Shown here one piece after another: positions 7,608 to 14,189 of a DNA stretch of 26,265 nt. Below the pieces are notes generated by a model. That model was not told the origin of the DNA. It searched no databases and saw only the letters and a program-made list of their open reading frames with translations. This DNA comes from a virus, in the IMG/VR virus record IMGVR_UViG_3300024353_000025, positions 1-26,265 of that record. One strand, 5' to 3'. Within the stretch, counting starts at the first letter, position 1. Each line of letters starts with the position of its first letter. The position numbers and the translations under genes are program-made.

Positions 7608-9473
7608 GTGTATGACAAAATATTAAAAGAAGAGAAAAAAGTCATTGTAAAAAATATTGCTCCTTTTGATGTAGAAAGAGCAGGACAGATTTTTAAAGCA
7701 GGAAAAGAAAGATTTGTGCATTTTTCACATAAATTAAATCTCGAAATAAGTGCGTGTTCACATTTAGTTATTATAACAAATAGGCATATATTAGATAAAC
7801 AAATTGAAGAAAAAATAGAAAAGAAAGCATCTACTATAAGTAAATATTCAGAACATTCTAAAGTTAGAATAGGATTTGTACCCCATCAGAGTATAGATGA
7901 TAAACAAATTGCAGCAGGAACAAGAATTAGAGTATTAAATGTAGTAAAGCATCTTGAGAATTGTGTAGTAAGTTATGAATATGAGGATTTAAAAAATTGT
8001 GATGTGGTTATATTTCAAGCCCGATGGTTGTCTGGAGATATAGAACTTGCCAAGAAATTAAAAGAACAGGGAATAAAATTAATGTTTGATACTACTGATC
8101 CTCATTGGGATACTATAAATTTTGACCTTACAGGTAAGAAAAGAAAAGCATTTGATGAGCTTCTTCCATATATAAGTGTGGTGATGTTTCCAACTAAAGA
8201 GTTGGAACAATCTTTTTTGAAGTATAGACAAGATAAAAGGGTTGTGATAATTCCTGATTGCATAGATTTAGAAAAGCATAATGAAATTAAAAAGCATGAA
8301 AAGAAGAATCAATATAATATAGCTTGGTATGGATGTAGAGTTAATATATGTTCTCTTGATTTAGCAAGGCAAGATTTAGAAAAATTGGGTAAAGAATTTA
8401 ATCTTAAAATGATAGCAGTATATGATCAAGGATATAACGATAAGCAAGGTAATTTATGGGAAGTTAAACCATATAAAAATCTTGATCTTGAAATTAGAGA
8501 ATGGTCAGATGAGATTACCATAGAAACTATACTTGAAAGTGATGTGGTAATAAATCCCAGATTCGAAGATTGGAGAGTTTACAAATCACATAACAAAACA
8601 ATTAAAGCGTTGGCTTTAGGAGTTCCCTGTGTAGAGAAAAATTACTACGAAGAAATTAAAAGATATTTATTATCTGCAAGTTTGAGAAATAAAGATGGTA
8701 AAAAAGGTAAAAAGATTGCAGCCAAATTTTGTAGTAAAAAAATAGCTAAAAAAATATCTGATTTATGTAATGAATTAGTTAGTAGAGAAATAACTAAAAG
8801 AAAAAGAAAAAGAGAAATTGCAGTAGTGACAGCGATAACAGGGGGATTTGATAAATTACATGAGCCAAAGTATTTTGATGAAAATGCAGATTATTTTGCT
8901 TTTATGAATCAGAAGGTAAAATCCAATGTTTGGCAAATAATACCAGTAGAATATACACATTTTAAACAGCCTCGTATGTCTGCTAAAATTTATAAAATAC
9001 TTATACACAAATATCTTGATTATGATTATTGGCTTTGGATAGATGGTTCATTAGTTTTAACTGATTCTATAACTGAATTGATAGATAAATATTTAGATGA
9101 TACAGATATGGCTTTATTTAAACATAGGTTTAGAGATTGCATATATGAAGAACACTTAGCTTCAATTAGAAACACTCAACATGCAATAGGCGAATCCATA
9201 AATGTAAGGAAAAAGCAAATAGAAAGATATAAAAGTGAAGGTTTTCCTAAAAAATATGGATTATATGAATGCACTTTTATTTTAAGAAAAAATAACAAAA
9301 ATATTCGAAAATTTAATAATGATTGGTGGGCTGAAATATCTATCGCCTCTTCATCTGACCAAGTGCCATTTATGTATACTTTGTGGAAAAATCCAAATAC
9401 TAAAGTAGCAAATATTGCCCCAGGTGATTCACATAATAGTAAATGGGCTCATTATATAAAACACGGAGCGTAA
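7608..9473 (+). CDS. Two-domain glycosyltransferase: small N-terminal domain + GT-B-like + DUF616
   Basis: Three parts are visible. Residues 13-56 are a small beta-type domain (VKNIAPFDVERAGQIFKAGK ... CSHLVII) that is duplicated in the gene at 10889. Residues about 85-385 look like a GT-B/GT4-type transferase: VRIGFVPHQ at its start, NCDVVIFQARW, VVIIPDCIDLEKH, YNIAWYGCR and KALALGVPCVEKNYYEE. Residues about 402-615 match DUF616 (TOD1/MUCI70-like), with REIAVVTAITGGFDKLHEP, YWLWIDGSLVL and a late SSDQVPFMYTLW. Each catalytic half would transfer a sugar, so the protein may build a disaccharide. The start is GTG 7608 with GTGGAG 8 bases upstream. The fusion is unusual, and substrates cannot be read from sequence. 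Confidence 0.72.
   Translation: MYDKILKEEKKVIVKNIAPFDVERAGQIFKAGKERFVHFSHKLNLEISACSHLVIITNRHILDKQIEEKIEKKASTISKYSEHSKVRIGFVPHQSIDDKQIAAGTRIRVLNVVKHLENCVVSYEYEDLKNCDVVIFQARWLSGDIELAKKLKEQGIKLMFDTTDPHWDTINFDLTGKKRKAFDELLPYISVVMFPTKELEQSFLKYRQDKRVVIIPDCIDLEKHNEIKKHEKKNQYNIAWYGCRVNICSLDLARQDLEKLGKEFNLKMIAVYDQGYNDKQGNLWEVKPYKNLDLEIREWSDEITIETILESDVVINPRFEDWRVYKSHNKTIKALALGVPCVEKNYYEEIKRYLLSASLRNKDGKKGKKIAAKFCSKKIAKKISDLCNELVSREITKRKRKREIAVVTAITGGFDKLHEPKYFDENADYFAFMNQKVKSNVWQIIPVEYTHFKQPRMSAKIYKILIHKYLDYDYWLWIDGSLVLTDSITELIDKYLDDTDMALFKHRFRDCIYEEHLASIRNTQHAIGESINVRKKQIERYKSEGFPKKYGLYECTFILRKNNKNIRKFNNDWWAEISIASSSDQVPFMYTLWKNPNTKVANIAPGDSHNSKWAHYIKHGA
7644..7775 (+). repeat. Domain copy 1 of the duplicated 44-residue segment
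   Basis: This encodes residues 13-56 of the GT-B/DUF616 protein. It matches the segment at 10982-11107 in about 24 of 42 aligned residues, with runs FDVERAG, FKAGK and CSHLVII identical. Many codons are also the same or differ only at the third base. Confidence 0.8.
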
Positions 9474-9478
9474 TAAAT

Positions 9479-10354
9479 ATGTATGAAGATGAAAAACGAA
9501 GATTTAAAAACATGCAGGGATATGAATTAAATCTTGATAATCCGCAGACTTATAGCGAAAAGATTGTATATAAGAAATTATTTGATAGAAACCCTTTATT
9601 AATATTAACAGCAGATAAATATAGGGTAAAACAATATGTTAGAGATAAAATAGGTTGGGAAGCAGACAATCATTTTGTCCCGTTATTATACGTTACTGAC
9701 AATCCTGAAACAATACCATTTGATAGACTACCTGAAGAATACATTATCAAGCCAAATAATGGAGCTGGAAGATGGATTCTTGTTGAAAAAGGAGAGGGAT
9801 GCAAAAAATATGAATTTAATTCTACACGTGAAGAATATATAAATTTAAGTAATGAGCAGATAATAAATCTTTGTAAAGAATGGTTTAAAACAATTCACGC
9901 AATTCAATGGTATGAATGGGCATATCAAGAAATTAGTCCATTGATTATAGTTGAAAAGGTATTACGTGAAAAAAAAGGTAATATTCCAAATGATTATAGG
10001 GTTTGTATGTTTGGTGGAAAATGTAAAATGATATATGTGACAAGTCAGCATCAGACTACTTTTAATTTTTATGATGAAAATTGGAAGTTAATGAATATTA
10101 AAAGACGTGGACACGAAATTATTTCAGATTTAAAGAAACCTAAAAATTTTAATAAGATGATAGAACTTGCTGAGAAATTAAGCAAAGGATTTGATTTTAT
10201 ACGGATTGATTTTTATTTAGTAGATGAATATATCTATTTTAGCGAGATAACACATTATCCAGCTTCTGGACACGCCACATATCCTAAAGAGCTTGACTTA
10301 AAATTAGGGAAATACTGGAAGATAGGAAGTGGTGTATATGATAGATATATATAA
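9479..10354 (+). CDS. TupA-like ATP-grasp enzyme
   Basis: The 291 residues match the TupA-like ATP-grasp family, found in polysaccharide loci and named from teichuronopeptide synthesis, where an amino acid is ligated to a polymer carboxylate. Visible family marks are LDNPQTYSEKIVYKKLFDR, LTADKYRVKQYV, YIIKPNNGAGRWILV (ATP-binding lysine and glycine loop), VCMFGGKCKMIYV, and FIRIDFYLVDEYIYFSEIT, which carries the metal-binding acidic residues. The ATG at 9479 was chosen because the longer in-frame start at 9443 would overlap the previous gene by 31 bases; GGAG lies 10 bases upstream. Next to two sugar transferases, it probably adds a decorating group to the glycan. Confidence 0.78.
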   Translation: MYEDEKRRFKNMQGYELNLDNPQTYSEKIVYKKLFDRNPLLILTADKYRVKQYVRDKIGWEADNHFVPLLYVTDNPETIPFDRLPEEYIIKPNNGAGRWILVEKGEGCKKYEFNSTREEYINLSNEQIINLCKEWFKTIHAIQWYEWAYQEISPLIIVEKVLREKKGNIPNDYRVCMFGGKCKMIYVTSQHQTTFNFYDENWKLMNIKRRGHEIISDLKKPKNFNKMIELAEKLSKGFDFIRIDFYLVDEYIYFSEITHYPASGHATYPKELDLKLGKYWKIGSGVYDRYI

Positions 10355-10892
10355 ATGGGCAATAGAAAATAATCTTATTAAGGCTTCTGCTCTACCAAGT
10401 TTGAAAGTAATGAAGGATTTTTTCTGTAATTTAAAAATTAATATTGCAGTAGAAATTGGAACATTTTATGGAGTTTCTGCTACTTGTATTGCTCGGTTTG
10501 CAAACAAAGTGCATACATTTGACATTATAGATCATCCAGAAAAAGATAAAGTGTGGAGCAAATTTAAAGTTGAAGATAAAATTTCTTTTCATCTTATAAA
10601 AGGTAGAAATGTGGTGGATAATACTTTTAAAGATTTTGAGGGGATACATACACTTACTGGCAAAGAAGGAGATATTGAAACAATACTTAATACTATAAAT
10701 TTTGATTTTGCTTTTATAAATGGTAGCCATACCTATAAGGATGTTAAAGCAGATTTTGAACTGGTAAAAAAATGTGGAAGAGTATTATTCCACGATATTG
10801 ACCCTGAATTTGTAGGTGTGCATAGGTTTACAAATGAAATAGGAATTAAAGTTATTTGTCATAATATTGGTTATTGGGAGGGATTAAAATGA
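10338..10892 (+). CDS. Class I SAM-dependent methyltransferase
   Basis: A 184-residue Rossmann methyltransferase of the Methyltransf_24/CmcI-like type. AVEIGTFYGVSA carries motif I of the SAM site, VHTFDIIDHPE the acidic strand 2 end, FDFAFINGSHTYKDVKADFE the metal-binding-like region typical of this subgroup, and GRVLFHDIDPE the following strand. ATG 10338 is preferred because AGGAAG lies 8 bases upstream; GTG 10329 would sit within that site. It overlaps the ATP-grasp gene by 17 bases and the next gene by 4 (ATGA), so translation is coupled. The likely role is O-methylation of the glycan or its acceptor, inferred from neighbours only. Confidence 0.78.
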   Translation: MIDIYKWAIENNLIKASALPSLKVMKDFFCNLKINIAVEIGTFYGVSATCIARFANKVHTFDIIDHPEKDKVWSKFKVEDKISFHLIKGRNVVDNTFKDFEGIHTLTGKEGDIETILNTINFDFAFINGSHTYKDVKADFELVKKCGRVLFHDIDPEFVGVHRFTNEIGIKVICHNIGYWEGLK

Positions 10893-11128
10893 AAAAAAGT
10901 AAGAAAAAACCTGTTAGTAAAAAGCAATATATAAGCATAGATGAAGATAAGAAAAAACCTGTTAATAAAAAACAATATATTTATGTTAAAAATATTGTTT
11001 CATTTGATGTTGAAAGGGCTGGTAAAAAATTTAAGGCGGGAAAGAAAACTCGTATTCCTAAAGAATTAGAAAAACAAATTAGACCATGCTCACATTTGGT
11101 TATTATAAAAAAGCAGGTTAGGGAATGA
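10889..11128 (+). CDS. Small Lys-rich protein with domain shared with the upstream transferase
   Basis: This 79-residue protein starts at ATG 10889 in an ATGA overlap, with GGGAGG upstream. Residues 1-31 are a lysine-rich tail made of a partly repeated unit (KKKPVSKKQYISIDED then KKKPVNKKQYIYVKN). Residues 32-73 are the small beta-type domain also found at the N-terminus of the GT-B/DUF616 protein (VKNI, FDVERAG, FKAGK, CSHLVII). Short beta-rich proteins of this look are common between capsid and connector genes in phages, where some decorate or join the head. A capsid-associated role is therefore reasonable but unproven. It ends in another 4-base overlap with the connector gene. Confidence 0.68.
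   Translation: MKKSKKKPVSKKQYISIDEDKKKPVNKKQYIYVKNIVSFDVERAGKKFKAGKKTRIPKELEKQIRPCSHLVIIKKQVRE
10901..10981 (+). repeat. Tandem 48-bp repeat (about 1.7 copies)
   Basis: The 33-base stretch starting AAGAAAAAACCTGTTA at 10901 recurs at 10949 with three mismatches, giving a 48-bp, 16-residue period. It encodes the Lys-rich tail. Confidence 0.75.
10982..11107 (+). repeat. Domain copy 2 of the duplicated 44-residue segment
   Basis: This is the counterpart of 7644-7775. The two copies bracket the central part of the accessory cassette. Confidence 0.8.
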
Positions 11129-11529
11129 ATAATGAATTATATTACTCTACTCCTGAAGATGTAATAAATGCTACAGGAGTGGAACATAAAGATTTTAAGC
11201 ATATAGAAACAGAGGAAGAGCTAAAAGCAATGATAGAAGGGTGGCTCGTCGAGATAAAAGATTTTATAGATCAAGATCGAAATAGGGATTATCATCTTGA
11301 AGATAAAATCCCTAAAGGAATACACAGCATAGCGAGAAGAGCATGTATTAATATGGTAATTTATGCTATACAAAGTCAGCGTTCTCCTGTTATTAGAATT
11401 GGTGATTGGTCTATTCGAATGGTAGAAGAGCGTGTATTCACACCATCACTTTTGGCAGACTTACATAAATTTCCTGCAAAGCCATTATTTAGGATATATA
11501 GAATTGAAGGGGAAACAATAAGTGAATGA
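11125..11529 (+). CDS. Head-tail connector/adaptor protein
   Basis: A 134-residue protein in the adaptor slot (gp6/SPP1 gp15-like, as PBSX XkdH). It opens with YYSTPEDVINATGV, a common start for these proteins, followed by an all-helical pattern (EEELKAMIEGWLVEIKDFID, RRACINMVIYAIQSQ) and a short beta region near the end (IRIGDWSIRMVEE). Adaptors form a ring under the portal after packaging and provide the tail docking site. It overlaps the previous gene by 4 bases and the next by 8, so the accessory cassette is stitched into the structural operon without a gap on this side. Confidence 0.7.
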   Translation: MNNELYYSTPEDVINATGVEHKDFKHIETEEELKAMIEGWLVEIKDFIDQDRNRDYHLEDKIPKGIHSIARRACINMVIYAIQSQRSPVIRIGDWSIRMVEERVFTPSLLADLHKFPAKPLFRIYRIEGETISE

Positions 11530-11986
11530 GGGATTCAAAATTAATTTTAGGTGGAAAATTAAAGATATAGAAAGAATGAAGGAATTGCCTCTCTATAGTT
11601 TTGAAAGAGCTTTAAAATATATAGCTATTTGTGTCTGGGGAGAGATGGGAAAAGAAGCTCCTTATGATCATGGAAGACTCGCAGGTTCGTTTGATTTAAA
11701 ATCGATAAGAAAATTTGCTTGGGGAATTTACAGTGGTGTTCTTTACTCAATATTTGTCCATGAAGGAACTGGAGTACATGGACCTGTGGGGCAACCATAT
11801 TTCATATCCCCTGTTACTAAAAAAGCATTACATTGGAAAAAAGGGGGAGTAGATTATTTTTCTAAAGGACATTGGGTTTTTGGTCAAAAACCTGATCCTT
11901 ATGCTGATAGAGCTGTAGAAACAGCTCAAAACCGAGTAAGTGAATTTATAAAAAGAGCAATAAGAGAAACAAAATGGTTGGATTAA
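11522..11986 (+). CDS. HK97 gp10-like tail completion / head-tail joining protein
   Basis: A 154-residue member of the HK97 gp10 family (PBSX XkdI-like). The family pattern is a helix with APYDHGRLAGSFDL, then WGIYSGVLYSIFVHEGTGVHGPVG (a loop and strands present in nearly all members), followed by DPYADRAVETAQNRVSEFIKRAI, the C-terminal helix. The protein sits at the head-tail interface and completes the connector. The start is GTG 11522, overlapping the adaptor stop. In this protein the segment between the two core halves is lengthened (YFISPVTKKALHWKKGGVDY), as in many gp10-like proteins of Firmicutes phages. Confidence 0.82.
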   Translation: MNEGFKINFRWKIKDIERMKELPLYSFERALKYIAICVWGEMGKEAPYDHGRLAGSFDLKSIRKFAWGIYSGVLYSIFVHEGTGVHGPVGQPYFISPVTKKALHWKKGGVDYFSKGHWVFGQKPDPYADRAVETAQNRVSEFIKRAIRETKWLD

Positions 11987-12004
11987 TATTAAAATGGAGA
12001 AATA

Positions 12005-12469
12005 ATGCCAATTACTAAACGATTAGATGAAGTTATTATTGAAATATTGGATGGAGTAGTAAGTGTAATTGAAAGTGAGATCAAAGAAGGTGGATTATTA
12101 GAAGGAATAAAACAGGTTCTTGTAGGAGATCGTACTCGTGAAAATCCAGATCCTCCTATGATTTGGATTATGTGTGATCCTGCGACACCAACTCATACTC
12201 ACAGAGCATTAGCTGAAACTTGGACTTTACCAGTTATGTTGATTTGTTTTGTAAAAACTCTTGAACCTGAAGAAGGATATAGAGAAGCTAGTAGATTAGC
12301 GGCTCTTACAAGATCAGTATTATTAAAAGATAGGACTTTAGGAAAACGTGATTATATACAGGATATACAAAGTGGAATATTTAATTTAGCACAAAGAGAT
12401 CCAGAGAATGAAATTATCTTTGGAGCGGCAGCAGTAATCAATATAATCTTCACCATCTTAGAGATCTGA
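12005..12469 (+). CDS. Tail terminator protein (gpU-like position)
   Basis: A 154-residue protein between the gp10-like protein and the tail tube, the expected slot for the tail terminator. The terminator caps the tube and fixes tail length by stopping polymerisation. The pattern fits: an N-terminal helix (LDEVIIEILDGVVSVIESEI), a strand with PPMIWIMCDPATPTHT, TWTLPVMLICFVKTL, a helix REASRLAALTRSVLL and a closing strand AAAVINIIFTILEI. These alternating helix/strand elements match small terminator folds. The start ATG has GGAG 7 bases upstream. The assignment relies on position and general fold pattern more than on motifs. Confidence 0.65.
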   Translation: MPITKRLDEVIIEILDGVVSVIESEIKEGGLLEGIKQVLVGDRTRENPDPPMIWIMCDPATPTHTHRALAETWTLPVMLICFVKTLEPEEGYREASRLAALTRSVLLKDRTLGKRDYIQDIQSGIFNLAQRDPENEIIFGAAAVINIIFTILEI

Positions 12470-12474
12470 TTAAT

Positions 12475-12549
12475 ATGGAAATAAAGAGATGTAGTAAATG
12501 CAAAGAAATAAAACCGATTAATTTTAGAAACTTAAAAGAAAGGAGGTAA
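12475..12549 (+). pseudogene. 24-codon Cys-pair minigene, possible relic of an HNH endonuclease N-terminus
   Basis: ATG 12475 opens a 24-codon frame beginning MEIKRCSKCKEIK and ending in LKERR. Its start resembles that of the HNH endonuclease at 25171 (MKTKICSKCGEVK), including the CSKC pair and spacing, but nothing of the rest survives. The last codons (AAA GAA AGG AGG) double as the ribosome-binding site of the tail tube gene. It could be the stump left after loss of an intergenic homing endonuclease, or a tiny functional peptide; no clear ribosome site precedes it. Confidence 0.35.
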
Positions 12550-12554
12550 ATTAA

Positions 12555-13568
12555 ATGGAAAGACTACGTTATTTTGGATTCGCAGAAGAGTCAGATTATG
12601 GAGAATCCTCACCACCAGAGGCTACAATTATAGTAGATCAAGCTTCTTCAGGTCTTGATACACCTGCAGACACACAACTTTTGTATGAAGGTGGACTGAC
12701 TAGGGGAATACGAACACACAGACCAGGCTTTTATGCACCAACTGGAAATATTGTTTATGCCTGGGATATAGGAACTATTGGATGGTTGTTAAAATGGGCA
12801 TTGGGAGGATATGTTTTCACTTCAGCAGGTGGAGAAGGAGGATTAAATTTGCACGAACTTTATGGATCAGAAGAATCAATTATGAAAAGTTTTTGTGCAA
12901 GATTGGGAAAAGATGTTTTAGAGCATATTTTTAGCGGTTGTGCTATAAATAGTCTAGAACTTGTAGCAGATGCTGATTTTTGTAATGCTACAGTAGATGT
13001 GATAGCTGCAAAAGATGCAAAAGGTACTATAAAAACTATAGCAGCTGTAAAAGCACTTCTTCCTGTTGGATATCCTCTTGCATATCATGAGTTATCTGTG
13101 GAAAGAATTGGAGCATCAGATATATCTGCAAGAATAAAAAGCTTAACACTGTCTATTGGAAACAATTTAGATGCAATGAGTGGCAAAACAATGGCTCACA
13201 GACATCCTCAGCGAGCGATAGCAGGAGCTAGAGATATAACTTTATCTATGGACGTATTTTATGAGGATTTGGATATGTTAGAGTTGTTATGGGGAGATGC
13301 TGCAGGTCCAGCAGTAGCAGGTTCTACAGAATATGGATTGCAGTTGGTATTCAATAGTGGAGCACATGGAACTTTAACTATACAATTGCCAAAACTCATT
13401 AATACTCAGGTTCAACAGCAACCTTCAGGCAGAGATGAAATAGTTCAAGCTTTAGCTGGAAGAAGTATGGTAGGAGAAGTAACTTTGAAGGATGGCTCTA
13501 CTAAAATTGAAACTGATATCTATTGCAAATTAGAGAATGTAGAAAGCAATATGATAGTAGGTTCTTAA
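12555..13568 (+). CDS. Major tail tube protein
   Basis: This 337-residue protein begins the tail module after the terminator gene and precedes the assembly chaperone, the standard tube position. Its opening LRYFGFAEESDYGESSPP, then LLYEGGLTRGIRTHRPGFYAPTGNI and TIGWLLKWALGGYVFT, follow the pattern of lambda-like tube proteins (Phage_tube_2-like). In that pattern an early beta sandwich carries a conserved Gly-Arg segment before a long hairpin. Late segments (ISARIKSLTLSIGNNLDA, ITLSMDVFYED) repeat this strand pattern, suggesting two tube domains per chain. No sheath gene is adjacent, so the tail is non-contractile. The start has an excellent AAAGGAGGT site. Confidence 0.8.
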   Translation: MERLRYFGFAEESDYGESSPPEATIIVDQASSGLDTPADTQLLYEGGLTRGIRTHRPGFYAPTGNIVYAWDIGTIGWLLKWALGGYVFTSAGGEGGLNLHELYGSEESIMKSFCARLGKDVLEHIFSGCAINSLELVADADFCNATVDVIAAKDAKGTIKTIAAVKALLPVGYPLAYHELSVERIGASDISARIKSLTLSIGNNLDAMSGKTMAHRHPQRAIAGARDITLSMDVFYEDLDMLELLWGDAAGPAVAGSTEYGLQLVFNSGAHGTLTIQLPKLINTQVQQQPSGRDEIVQALAGRSMVGEVTLKDGSTKIETDIYCKLENVESNMIVGS

Positions 13569-13586
13569 AATAAAAAAGGAGGTTTA

Positions 13587-13979
13587 ATGGTTACGAGAAA
13601 AGATTTTTCACAGACTGTCTATCCAAAGCGGATCGCAGTAATCGAAAAAGAAGAAATAGATGTTTCAAAAATTTCAACAAGAGTAATGCTCAATCTTGTC
13701 GAACTCAAAGACAGGCGAGAAGAGTTGGAAGCTGGTGGAACAGGTATTTTCTATGAACTTATTGAAATAATAGCACAGGCTTGTAAAGCAAATAAAAAAA
13801 TAACTGCTGATTGGTTAATAGATAATACTGATATAATGCAACTCCTTGATCTTATGGAATACATAATTGAGCCATTAACAGTAAAAGTAGAAGATGTAAT
13901 GGTAAAAAAGGATGAAGAAATATCAAAAAACTCGGAAGCTCCTCCGGGGGATCAGAAGCAAGAATCCTCAGAAAAATAA
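13587..13979 (+). CDS. Tail assembly chaperone, short (gpG-like) form
   Basis: A 130-residue cytoplasmic chaperone that coats the tape measure before tube assembly. The N-terminal basic strand (YPKRIAVIEKEEIDVSKIST) and helical core (RVMLNLVELKDRREEL, LIDNTDIMQLLDLMEYIIEP) fit the family. The start has AAAAAAGGAGG just upstream. A slippery A AAA AAC near codon 113 lets some ribosomes enter the -1 frame and make the long form. If translation does not shift, the protein ends in a hydrophilic tail rich in Glu, Lys and Pro. It lies between the tail tube and tape measure genes, as in most siphophages. Confidence 0.78.
   Translation: MVTRKDFSQTVYPKRIAVIEKEEIDVSKISTRVMLNLVELKDRREELEAGGTGIFYELIEIIAQACKANKKITADWLIDNTDIMQLLDLMEYIIEPLTVKVEDVMVKKDEEISKNSEAPPGDQKQESSEK
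13908..13931 (+). promoter_or_regulatory. Programmed -1 ribosomal frameshift site (A AAA AAC) with upstream SD-like stimulator
   Basis: The heptamer A AAA AAC at 13925-13931 is phased TCA AAA AAC in the chaperone frame, the correct phase for a -1 slip. AAGGA at 13908-13912 lies 12 bases upstream, similar to the SD stimulator of E. coli dnaX. The -1 frame is open from 13916 to 14131. A GC-rich patch follows, but no convincing hairpin was found. Confidence 0.72.
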
Positions 13980-14131
13980 TAAATAGAGTAATTTTAATGT
14001 ATGGATTTTCGGAGGAGTATCTTCTGGATGAAAAAGACTTTAGGGAAGTTTTGGATTTTTATGATGATGGTATCGATTTTGAAATTTTTAAAACAGAAAT
14101 ATTAGTTGGTAAAATTACGAAATTTAAATAA
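13931..14131 (+). CDS. Frameshift extension of tail assembly chaperone (gpGT-like)
   Basis: After a -1 slip at 13931 the frame continues LGSSSGGSEARILRKIINRV, then ILMYGFSEEYLLDEKDFREV, and ends at TAA 14129-14131. This gives a 181-residue fusion with the upstream chaperone. The Gly/Ser linker followed by a helix and a YGF-x-EEYLL segment is what the second half of phage tail chaperones usually shows. No good independent start exists: the ATG at 13997 has no ribosome site and would remove most of the linker helix. The extended form would bind the tape measure and the short form the tube, as in lambda G/GT. Confidence 0.72.
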   Translation, partial: LGSSSGGSEARILRKIINRVILMYGFSEEYLLDEKDFREVLDFYDDGIDFEIFKTEILVGKITKFK

Positions 14132-14155
14132 GGAGTCCGAAAGGGCTCCTTTTTT
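14131..14155 (+). terminator. Intrinsic terminator after the tail chaperone
   Basis: Stem AGGAGTCC / GGGCTCCT (8 bp, one G-T pair) on a GAAA tetraloop, followed directly by T residues. It starts on the stop codon of the frameshift product. The tape measure gene begins 35 bases later with no promoter evident. Confidence 0.88.
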
Positions 14156-14189
14156 ATTTGGGTTATAAATTTAAAAGGATTCAAGAAAT

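Noticed and set aside
12830-12860. AGGAGG-like sequence inside the tail tube gene
   Set aside because: It is produced by consecutive Gly codons (GEGG), and the nearby TTG lies within a structured part of the protein with no domain boundary.
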